From Candidatus Krumholzibacteriia bacterium (GTDB lineage Bacteria; Krumholzibacteriota; Krumholzibacteriia; LZORAL124-64-63), in contig JADGEP010000086.1 in NCBI GenBank assembly GCA_016744275.1, positions 1-11,352 on the forward strand: a DNA stretch of 11,352 nt, read 5' to 3'. The translations under genes and the position numbers were made by a program. Below, piece after piece: positions 6,805-11,352 of this stretch. The notes beneath the pieces were generated by a model. The model was not told the origin of the DNA. It did no database searches and saw only the letters and a list, made by a program, of their open reading frames with translations. Position 1 is the first letter of the stretch. The number at the start of each line of letters is the position of its first letter.

Positions 6805-8073
6805 ATGCAACGCATCACACCATATCTACTGGCTATTTATCTTGTATTGGGCCTGGCACCCGCAGCGCCCGCCGTAGAATCGGGCGCCTGGCTCGCGAGC
6901 ATCCAGGAACTCTACGAACTGCACGACCCCGATCTGCGCCCCTTCCTGCTCGAGGAAATGGCTCAATTCGAGATCGCCCACCCACGCAACGAGCGGGTCG
7001 CGGCAATCTGGTTCTACCGTGGAAGTCTCCTCGCTGAGAAGAAGGAACACGAAGCCCTGGCGTCTTGGCTAAAAGTTCTCGTGCTGGCGCCCAATTATGA
7101 ACACGCGGCGACCGCCCGCGACGGCATTCTGCGCATCGCGACCGAGAAGGGCAAATACAAGGATACCGCGGCAGCGTTTCGTGAGGCGCTGGAAGAGCTG
7201 CCGGTCTCCGGTAGCCCAGCAGACCGCCACTTCCATTTCGTCGAGATGTTGCGCTCGATCCTGCATAGCGGGTTGCACGACGCTATGATCCGCGAGTGCT
7301 ACGGATTCAGCGCCCGCTACCCGGCCGACCAGCGCACCGACCGCATGCTGGTTTGGCAGTCCGACACTTACGCCGCCGCCGGCGACGAGGATGGAGCCGT
7401 TGCTGTCCTGCGCAAGACCGCGCGCCTGTTCCCCCAGTCAAAACTGCGACCGGATATGATGAGGCGTCGCGGGCTGCTCCTGTTCGAAGACCTGAAAAAG
7501 CCCGGGCGGGCCGAAGAAGTCTTCACCGAGTTGAACGAGACGTTCCCCGACCACCCGGCCGGGGCGCTGGCGCTGTACGATCGTGGGCGAGTCAAGGCCA
7601 AGCAGAAGGACCCCGAGGGTGCGGCCGCCGACTACCGGGCTTTTGCCGATCGCTATCCCGGCGACGAGAATACCCTGGACGTTCTCTTCGAACTGGCCGC
7701 TTTGACACACGACAAGCTGAAGGCATGGGAACGCACTGATGCGATCTACGAAGACATCGTACAGCGCTTCCCCGACGACGAACGTGCCCTGGGTGCGCTG
7801 GAGAGTTCGGCGAAACTCAACCGCGATAAGCTAAAGAACCTGGAGCGGGCTGCGGCTCAGTTCGCGCGGGCCGGGGAGCTTTTCCCCGAGCACGCGGACG
7901 CCCCGGGCCTGGCATTGGCCGGAGCAACAGTGGCCAAGAGCAAGTTGAAGGACCTGAACCTGGCGATCACCTACTGGGAGCAGATTCGCACGACATGGCC
8001 GGATAGCGAAACGGCGCGCAAGGCAACCAAAGAGATCGAAAAAGCGCAGAAGAAGCTGGCTGAAGGCAAGTAG
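6805..8073 (+). CDS. exported tetratricopeptide-repeat protein
   Basis: A 422-residue exported protein. The signal peptide covers about residues 1-23 (MQRITPYLLAIYLVLGLAP, cleavage near APA-VES) and the rest is almost wholly alpha-helical TPR-like repeats. Typical repeat ends are visible (LAPNYEHA, LFPQSK, TFPDHPAGALA, RYPGDENT, RFPDDERA, LFPEHADA, TWPDSETA). From about residue 300 the repeats carry a K-L-K motif exactly 38 residues apart (303, 341, 379), longer than the classic 34, as in BamD/YbgF-like TPR_6 arrays. I chose the ATG at 6805 because GGGAG lies 8 nt upstream and the signal peptide starts there; an earlier in-frame ATG would add 45 unrelated residues. Probably a periplasmic scaffold; the partner is unknown. 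The next gene on the same strand is 340 nt away and has its own promoter candidate, so they need not be one operon. Confidence 0.88.
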   Translation: MQRITPYLLAIYLVLGLAPAAPAVESGAWLASIQELYELHDPDLRPFLLEEMAQFEIAHPRNERVAAIWFYRGSLLAEKKEHEALASWLKVLVLAPNYEHAATARDGILRIATEKGKYKDTAAAFREALEELPVSGSPADRHFHFVEMLRSILHSGLHDAMIRECYGFSARYPADQRTDRMLVWQSDTYAAAGDEDGAVAVLRKTARLFPQSKLRPDMMRRRGLLLFEDLKKPGRAEEVFTELNETFPDHPAGALALYDRGRVKAKQKDPEGAAADYRAFADRYPGDENTLDVLFELAALTHDKLKAWERTDAIYEDIVQRFPDDERALGALESSAKLNRDKLKNLERAAAQFARAGELFPEHADAPGLALAGATVAKSKLKDLNLAITYWEQIRTTWPDSETARKATKEIEKAQKKLAEGK

Positions 8074-8178
8074 GTCCGGCACCCGAAGCACGCAAACCGA
8101 CCGCGACTCAGCCGAGAATGGTTTCGAGGGATTCCTGGAGGTCACGAAGCCCTGTAGTCCGTGAACAAGGAGCAATAC

Positions 8179-8214
8179 ATGATGATTCAATCTCAGAAGG
8201 CCAACGCCTCCTGA
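8179..8214 (+). CDS. possible 11-residue leader-like open frame
   Basis: AAGGAG lies 6 nt before ATG, then eleven codons (MMIQSQKANAS) and TGA. The ribosome site is as good as any in the window, but the peptide is tiny, resembles nothing known to me and runs into the repeat copy at 8201. It could be a remnant 5' end of a lost gene, a leader peptide or chance. No attenuation hairpin with a T-run follows it. Confidence 0.15.
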   Translation: MMIQSQKANAS

Positions 8215-8261
8215 CTACACAAGAGTTGCCTGGTCGAGATGCCGGAAAAAGGCAGGCAAGT
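8201..8261 (+). repeat. dispersed repeat, right-hand module (copy C)
   Basis: Aligns without gaps to 11047-11107 over 61 nt with 48 identical positions by hand count, including GAGATGCCGGAAA and GCAAGT. In the other copy this module forms a strong hairpin; here compensating bases are largely lost, so this copy looks decayed. Both are in the same orientation. Confidence 0.65.
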
Positions 8262-8332
8262 ACCAGGGGAAGAGTCAACTATTCTGCTCAGCAGAGAAGA
8301 GACATGGTATTGTGGATGCTACAGAGCCCGGC

Positions 8333-8360
8333 GCGACAACACCTCCGGTGGTGCTACAAT
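8333..8360 (+). promoter_or_regulatory. candidate promoter for the secreted beta-sandwich-like gene
   Basis: GCGACA (8333-8338) and TACAAT (8355-8360) are 16 nt apart, matching consensus at 4/6 and 5/6. The start point would fall near 8367, giving a leader of about 47 nt that contains GGGAG 8 nt before the ATG at 8414. The same GCTACAAT octamer occurs upstream of the TPR gene (6748-6755). Confidence 0.35.
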
Positions 8361-8413
8361 CCGCGCCAGATGTCCCCCGCCACCCTGCACCATTTTGAAT
8401 CGGGAGCCCGCAC

Positions 8414-9178
8414 ATGAGAAAGCCGCGCCGCACCACTGTTCTGTCCATATTGCCGATCATGCTGCTGACTCTGTGCGCCAGCACCCCCGGCCTGGCTGGA
8501 GACCTGATTGTCGATGGCGATTTTGAGCAGCAGAAAAACGGCGCCGATCTGCGCAAGGATGGCAAGGGCCCCGACTGGTACGAAAGCCGCAAGGAATCTC
8601 CCGAAAGTGCCGGACTGCTGAAACTGAGCCGGAAGGACATCGGTGGCAATGCGACGCAAAAAGCGATGATCAAGGCCGACCCCGAGCGGAACACCTACCT
8701 CAGCCAACGTTTCACCAGCCCCCAAGACATGGAATTGAGCGTGACCTTCGACATCTTCGTCCGCGAAATCCTGCCCGAAGACAACCGTTCGGCCTTCGTC
8801 ATGCTCGGCGCAATCAAGGACAAGAAGGGTGGCCCCAACTCGACGGGCAAGGAGCGCTTCGCCTTCCTCGGCTTCGAAAACGCCGAAACTCCGGGCCGGA
8901 TCAACCTCTTTGCCCGCGAAGGCAAGACGAAATGGAGCGGGAAGACCGCGGTCGTGAATGGACTCGAACTGGAAAAGTGGTACACGATCCGCCTCGAGGC
9001 CCACGTGCTCGACGGGTACTACACGGCCGAGGTCGTCGGCGTGGCCGACCCCTTCGAACTGGACTGTTTCTACCCGAAGGGTCACGCCCCGGACCAGATC
9101 ACCCATCTCAGCTTTGCCAGTTGGAACGATGGCGCGGGCACGTTTTACGTGGACAATGTCGTGGTGCAGGCGCCCTAG
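8414..9178 (+). CDS. secreted protein, predicted jelly-roll/carbohydrate-binding-like fold
   Basis: A 254-residue exported protein with a signal peptide (about residues 1-29, ending STPGLAG). The mature part begins with LIVDGDFEQ (31-39) and ends with AGTFYVDNVVVQ (241-252), a pairing of first and last strands common in LamG- or CBM-like beta-sandwich domains. Between them are alternating strands such as MELSVTFDIFV (106-116), FAFLGFENA (149-157) and KWYTIRLEAHVLDGYYTAEVVG (188-209, in two segments). No catalytic motif is seen, and the LTLC segment is not a proper lipobox. It is therefore likely a soluble periplasmic or extracellular binding protein; a sugar ligand is only a guess from the fold. 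The ATG is supported by GGGAG 8 nt upstream. A GC-rich inverted repeat begins right after the stop codon. Confidence 0.8.
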   Translation: MRKPRRTTVLSILPIMLLTLCASTPGLAGDLIVDGDFEQQKNGADLRKDGKGPDWYESRKESPESAGLLKLSRKDIGGNATQKAMIKADPERNTYLSQRFTSPQDMELSVTFDIFVREILPEDNRSAFVMLGAIKDKKGGPNSTGKERFAFLGFENAETPGRINLFAREGKTKWSGKTAVVNGLELEKWYTIRLEAHVLDGYYTAEVVGVADPFELDCFYPKGHAPDQITHLSFASWNDGAGTFYVDNVVVQAP

Positions 9179-9232
9179 CGGGCAGCCGACCCTTTCCTCA
9201 CCACTGCGGGATGCGGCTTTGCGGCATGCCCG
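9179..9232 (+). other. stem-loop immediately after the secreted-protein stop codon
   Basis: CGGGCA (9179-9184) pairs with TGCCCG (9227-9232), and GCCG (9185-9188) with CGGC (9222-9225) around a one-base bulge, closing a 33-nt loop. There is no T-run, so it is not a standard terminator. It may stabilise the 3' end or act with the repeat hairpin downstream. Confidence 0.3.
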
Positions 9233-9260
9233 AAGGTGATGTCCGAGGGGAGTTCGGGGC

Positions 9261-9354
9261 GAATCATCGAACCCCATCTCCCGACGATCGAGAAATTCTT
9301 ATTTGGCTCCTCGGATGGACGGAAACCGGAACTCATGCTAAGCAAGCCCCCTTT
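9261..9354 (+). repeat. dispersed repeat, left module with partial right end (copy A)
   Basis: The first 30 nt (9261-9290) are identical to 10949-10978, and TCTTATTTGGCTCC follows in both after small indels. Similarity continues weakly to about 9322. A segment at about 9327-9354 (CCGGAACT...AAGCAAG.CCCCC) resembles the right module of the other copies, so this copy looks internally deleted. Two G residues missing relative to copy B weaken the hairpin at 9277-9293. Confidence 0.75.
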
Positions 9355-9369
9355 CCCAGTCGGTTACGC

Positions 9370-9420
9370 TAAGAAAGAGTTCTTTACTAACTCCAAGCTC
9401 TATGAAACAATTCTTTCTTA
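9370..9420. promoter_or_regulatory. long inverted repeat upstream of fic (candidate operator or 5' hairpin)
   Basis: TAAGAAAGA (9370-9378) is a perfect reverse complement of TCTTTCTTA (9412-9420). Pairing continues inward (GTT.TTT against AAA.AAT, with one G-T and one mismatch) and outward by CG/CG at 9367-9368 and 9422-9423 across one mismatch. The 3' arm ends just before the AAAGGA ribosome site (9424-9429) of the Fic gene. A promoter-like pair lies between the arms, so regulator binding here could block transcription; folding in RNA could hinder translation. Confidence 0.5.
9383..9411 (+). promoter_or_regulatory. weak promoter candidate for fic
   Basis: TTTACT (9383-9388) and AACAAT (9406-9411) are 17 nt apart, each matching consensus at 4/6. 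The pair sits in the loop and inner arms of the inverted repeat. The predicted start near 9418 would leave a leader of about 18 nt. Low information content, so tentative. Confidence 0.25.
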
Positions 9421-9435
9421 ACGAAAGGATCAACC

Positions 9436-10605
9436 ATGGCCCGGACCACCGGAACCTACGAGACGACCAGTGTCGCCGGCGAGAACGTGAGAACGTTCAT
9501 CCCCCGCTCCCTGCCGCCCACAAGGCCAAGACTGCATCTGGTGGGTAATCTGACCGATGCCCTGCGCCGGGCCGAAGTCGCCATCGACCGCCTGGAGGCT
9601 GCCGGACGCATGGTCCCGTCCCTCGACTGGTTCGTCTACGCGTTCGTGCGCAAGGAAGCGGTGATCAGCTCTCAAATCGAAGGCACCCAGGCCTCACTCG
9701 ACGATTTGCTGGCCACCGAAGCGGAGGCCCCCACCCCCGCAGCCCCCGAGCACGTCGAGGAGATCTGCAACTACCTCGAGGCGCTGACCTATGCGCGTGG
9801 CCAGCTGCAGCGAAAGGGTGGCCTGCCTCTGTCTACCCGCCTGCTGAACGGCGCTCACCGGCGCCTCATGTCTGGAACGCGCGGCCACGACAAGCAACCG
9901 GGGAAGCCGCGTCGATCCCAGAACTGGATCGGCGGGACGCGGCCGGGCAACGCGCGCTTTGTTCCGCCGCCGCCCCATCGGATCGGTGAACTGCTGGGCG
10001 CGCTGGAAACTTTTCTGAATGACGACGAATCGCTGCCGCCGTTGGTGCGGGCCGGGCTGGCACACGTTCAGTTCGAGACCATTCACCCCTACCTCGACGG
10101 CAACGGTCGGGTGGGGCGCCTGCTGATCGCCCTTTGCCTGGAGGAGTGGAAGCTGCTGACCGAGCCGCTGCTCTACCTGAGCCTCTTCTTCAAGCGGCAC
10201 CGCACCGAGTACTACGAGCGTCTGTCCGCGGTGCGCACTGCCGGCGACTGGGAGGGCTGGCTAGCCTACTTCCTTGAGGGCGTTGCCGTGATCGCCAACG
10301 AGTCGGTGCATCTGATCCGCGACCTGTTCGGGATCATCGAGACCGACCGGAAGCGATACCTGGAGTCGTCGGCGGCCACGGTCTCCGGGGCGCGGCTGTT
10401 CGAGAGCCTCGCGGGTAACCCCATCGTCACGGTGAGTTCGGCGGTCCGGATCTGCACGACGACCCGGCCGACGGCGTCCAAGGCGATTTCCTCGTTATGC
10501 GAGGCTGGCATTCTGGAGGAGACGAGTGGGCGGAGTCGGGATCGGACGTATGCGTACCGGAAGTATCTGGACCTGCTAAGGGTGGGGACTGAGGTCGCCC
10601 GCTAG
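9436..10605 (+). CDS. Fic family protein (predicted AMP transferase) with N-terminal inhibitory motif and C-terminal winged helix
   Basis: A 389-residue Fic-domain protein. The active-site motif is complete: HPYLDGNGRVGR (217-228) with catalytic His217, metal-binding Asp221 and phosphate-binding Asn223/Arg225. An inhibitory motif of the form S-x-x-x-E-G lies N-terminally (Ser78, Glu82, Gly83 in ISSQIEGTQAS), so the enzyme should be auto-inhibited in cis, as in class II Fic proteins. Residues about 317-385 look like a winged-helix DNA-binding domain. Family members transfer AMP (or another nucleotide) from ATP to Ser, Thr or Tyr hydroxyls; the target here is unknown. The start is fixed by AAAGGA 6 nt before the ATG. 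A palindrome covers the promoter region, and with the winged helix this suggests autoregulation (inference). No separate antitoxin gene lies beside it. The gene is bracketed by direct repeats. Confidence 0.93.
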   Translation: MARTTGTYETTSVAGENVRTFIPRSLPPTRPRLHLVGNLTDALRRAEVAIDRLEAAGRMVPSLDWFVYAFVRKEAVISSQIEGTQASLDDLLATEAEAPTPAAPEHVEEICNYLEALTYARGQLQRKGGLPLSTRLLNGAHRRLMSGTRGHDKQPGKPRRSQNWIGGTRPGNARFVPPPPHRIGELLGALETFLNDDESLPPLVRAGLAHVQFETIHPYLDGNGRVGRLLIALCLEEWKLLTEPLLYLSLFFKRHRTEYYERLSAVRTAGDWEGWLAYFLEGVAVIANESVHLIRDLFGIIETDRKRYLESSAATVSGARLFESLAGNPIVTVSSAVRICTTTRPTASKAISSLCEAGILEETSGRSRDRTYAYRKYLDLLRVGTEVAR

Positions 10606-10631
10606 CGCAGTACCCTCCGCGTAAATACAAA

Positions 10632-10660
10632 AACCCCGCCACTCAAAGAGCAACGGGGTT
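10632..10660 (-). terminator. intrinsic terminator for the half-RRM gene
   Basis: AACCCCG (10632-10638) pairs with CGGGGTT (10654-10660), with a nested CTC/GAG stem in the loop. On the minus strand the stem is followed by a run of five T residues counting the last stem bases, then TGTATTT. On the plus strand no T-run follows, so it serves the minus-strand gene, although it sits between two convergent genes. Spacing to the stop at 10693 is about 33 nt. Confidence 0.75.
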
Positions 10661-10692
10661 CCATTCATCAGCCTGTAGGCTAACGGTTCAGC

Positions 10693-10845
10693 TTACCAAC
10701 GGCCGCCTCCGCCACCACGGGGACGACCGGTCTCGCGGTCGTTGATCAGTGCAACGCTGTGCACATTGCCATGCTGGCCGAACAGTTCACGGACATCGTC
10801 TTCGGTGGCCGTGAAGGGCAGGTTGCCTACGTAGATTTTCTTCAA
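10693..10845 (-). CDS. truncated RNA-recognition-motif (RRM) protein, 50 residues, RNP-1 missing
   Basis: The frame begins at TTG with GGAG 8 nt upstream and reads MKKIYVGNLPFTATEDDVRE then LFGQHGNVHSVALINDRETG and RPRGGGGGRW before TAA. The first half is a textbook bacterial single-RRM protein: RNP-2 (IYVGNL, 4-9), helix 1, strand 2 and the ETGRPRG lead-in. In full-length relatives of about 80-110 residues, RGFGFVEM (RNP-1), helix 2, strand 4 and a glycine/arginine tail ending RW follow. Here the lead-in is joined directly in frame to the glycine-rich tail, so about half the fold is gone. Ribosome site, stop and terminator are intact. Either an in-frame deletion between similar GC-rich tracts produced it (or the assembly collapsed), or it is a real mini-protein. 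A half RRM is unlikely to bind RNA in the usual way. An upstream ATG (10857) is out of frame. Confidence 0.75.
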   Translation of the reverse strand: MKKIYVGNLPFTATEDDVRELFGQHGNVHSVALINDRETGRPRGGGGGRW

Positions 10846-10955
10846 GATCTTTTCTCCATGTGCCGGCTTGCCGGCTTAACCAAGCGGTCAGAATCTCCAG
10901 CTTCTTCTGGAAAACTCCTGACGCTTCTAACTGGCTCGACGTTCTTTTGAATCAT
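10842..10955 (-). CDS. possible 37-codon upstream frame overlapping the RRM start
   Basis: On the minus strand an ATG inside the repeat copy (10953-10955) opens a 37-codon frame (starting MIQKNVEPVRS, ending HMEKRS). Its TGA overlaps the TTG start of the RRM gene as TTGA, an arrangement seen in translational coupling. GGGG lies 4 nt before the ATG, a poor ribosome site. An open frame of this length is not unlikely by chance, and no family is recognisable. Confidence 0.15.
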   Translation of the reverse strand: MIQKNVEPVRSVRSFPEEAGDSDRLVKPASRHMEKRS

Positions 10956-10964
10956 CGAACCCCA

Positions 10965-10983
10965 TCTCCCGACGATCGGGAGA
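10965..10983. other. hairpin TCTCCCGA-cga-TCGGGAGA in repeat copy B
   Basis: A perfect 8-bp stem with a 3-nt loop, followed on the plus strand by ATCTTATTT and on the minus strand by TGGGG. It could work as a weak plus-strand terminator or as a structural element of the repeat. Copy A retains TCTC/GAGA but has lost two G residues, so the stem is interrupted there. Confidence 0.6.
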
Positions 10984-11053
10984 ATCTTATTTGGCTCCCG
11001 GGTAGGACGGGAAAGAGAATTCGGACTCTGAGAATGGGACTGCCCCCCAACAC

Positions 11054-11084
11054 CTCCAGGCTACCCAAAAGTAGCCGTTTGGAG
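11054..11084. other. two-part hairpin in repeat copy B
   Basis: CTCCA (11054-11058) pairs with TGGAG (11080-11084), and GGCTAC (11059-11064) with GTAGCC (11071-11076) around CCAAAA; a 3-nt bulge GTT lies on one side. Eleven pairs in all. It lies about 38 nt downstream of the membrane-protein stop on the minus strand, but there is no T-run after it. Confidence 0.55.
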
Positions 11085-11121
11085 ATGCCGGAAATTGGCA
11101 AGCAAGTCCCCCCACTTGGAA

Positions 11122-11352
11122 TCAGTCTTTATCGAACAAACCGATCAGCCCGACAAAGGCGGCGAATCCAACTCCGGCAATGGGCCAGACAATCCAGGAC
11201 CTACCCCAGTCCATGGTGATAAAGCTCCAGCCCAGATAGATGGCCACCACCAAGGGCCAATAGAATGCGCCCAGTTTTTCGATACGCTTGGTCTCGGACC
11301 GATTGTTCGCCGAGTATTCCCCTTCCTGGAGAATACACTTGTAGGCCGTTTG
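11122..11352 (-). CDS. membrane protein C-terminus with two transmembrane helices (N-terminus beyond window)
   Basis: The last 76 residues of a protein entering from the right edge. A charged linker (about residues 1-28: YKCILQEGEYS, NNRSETKRIEKL) precedes two hydrophobic helices, FYWPLVVAIYLGWSFITM (about 30-47) and SWIVWPIAGVGFAAFVGLIG (about 52-71), joined by DWGR, and the chain ends in LFDKD. The 'YWPLV.AIYLGWSFIT.DW....IVWPIAGV' pattern resembles membrane tails seen behind helix-turn-helix (Xre-type) regulators and related small membrane proteins; this is recall of a family pattern, and the N-terminus that would decide it is not visible. The stop TGA at 11122 is clear. The repeat copy begins at once downstream. 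Confidence 0.7.
   Translation of the reverse strand, partial: QTAYKCILQEGEYSANNRSETKRIEKLGAFYWPLVVAIYLGWSFITMDWGRSWIVWPIAGVGFAAFVGLIGLFDKD

Larger units (their letters stand above)
8074..8413. other. intergenic region with repeat copy and promoter
   Basis: A 340-nt gap with no recognisable gene. It holds a Shine-Dalgarno-led 11-codon frame (8179-8214), a copy of a dispersed repeat (8201-8261) and a promoter candidate for the next gene (8333-8360). No terminator for the TPR gene is obvious. Confidence 0.5.
10949..11120 (+). repeat. dispersed repeat, most complete copy (copy B)
   Basis: The left module (10949-11010) matches copy A at 9261; the right module (11047-11107) matches copy C at 8201. 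It contains two strong hairpins, 10965-10983 and 11054-11084. It lies between the half-RRM gene and the membrane-protein gene, outside any gene, its right end meeting the latter's stop codon at 11122. No open frame for a transposase is present, and terminal inverted repeats are not evident. Confidence 0.7.

Noticed and set aside
8354..9277. A 307-codon minus-strand open frame opposite the secreted beta-sandwich-like gene
   Set aside because: The plus-strand gene has a signal peptide, ribosome site and domain-like ends; the antisense frame has none and overlaps a repeat.
9436..10845. fic and the neighbouring RRM gene as a toxin-antitoxin pair
   Set aside because: They are convergent with a terminator between them, and the Fic protein carries its own inhibitory motif, so no antitoxin role for the RRM fragment is indicated.
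4277..11060. The 12-mer CAACACCTCCGG near 4277 and 8337, with a variant near 11049
   Set aside because: A few exact 12-mer matches are expected by chance in a window of this size, and the flanks do not align across these positions.
10949..11120. Reading the repeat as an intact tRNA, CRISPR repeat or integron attC site
   Set aside because: No cloverleaf can be completed, there are only two or three unevenly spaced copies with no spacer pattern, and no attC core motifs or integrase are visible.

Overview
This window reads as bacterial chromosomal DNA, moderately GC-rich, with tightly spaced genes. Two secreted-protein signatures give the best taxonomic hint. One is a FlgD-like C-terminal domain (NPFNPQT, WDGRD, ASGVYLYRL) after a signal peptide. 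The other is a secreted protein of the 'FNYQG ... FRIYD ... LQVTSTPWAYRAA' type with a tail-fibre-like middle. Both are common in the FCB superphylum and neighbouring candidate phyla (Eisenbacteria- or Krumholzibacteria-like lineages). This placement is an inference; no marker gene is present.

Layout. (1) Positions 1-1704, minus strand: a compact operon of a DUF3299 exported protein, a LolD/MacB-type ABC ATPase and an FtsX/MacB-type permease cut by the window edge. The genes are 3 nt apart and then overlap by 4 nt. (2) Positions 2009-3694, minus strand: two secreted or surface proteins in a likely two-gene unit, preceded by an extended -10 promoter and a GC hairpin. (3) Positions 3700-4585: a decayed zone holding the C-terminal remnant of a Fic-family gene. 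(4) Positions 4586-6490, minus strand: a soluble hybrid histidine kinase (PAS-GAF-HisKA-HATPase-REC). (5) Positions 6805-9178, plus strand: an exported TPR protein and a secreted beta-sandwich-like protein. (6) Positions 9436-10605, plus strand: an intact Fic/AMPylase-family gene with a long imperfect palindrome just upstream of its ribosome-binding site. (7) Positions 10693-10845, minus strand: a 50-codon RNA-recognition-motif gene that has lost RNP-1 and the second half of the RRM but keeps a good Shine-Dalgarno site, a stop codon and a terminator. (8) Positions 11122-11352, minus strand: the C-terminus of a two-helix membrane protein.

The most unusual part is 8200-11125. A roughly 50-bp block occurs as direct repeats at 9261 and 10949, bracketing the fic and half-RRM genes. 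A second repeat block (61 nt, ungapped, 48/61 identical by hand count) links 8201-8261 with 11047-11107. The copies contain hairpins, and on the minus strand one segment resembles a tRNA 3' end. This looks like a dispersed repeat family or recombination scar around a small accessory module, not a recognised mobile element. No CRISPR array, rRNA, intact tRNA, transposase or integrase is visible.

Functionally, the ABC/DUF3299 operon probably acts at the envelope, the TPR and secreted proteins work outside the cytoplasm, and the kinase is a stand-alone sensor. No sequence evidence joins all of these into one pathway.
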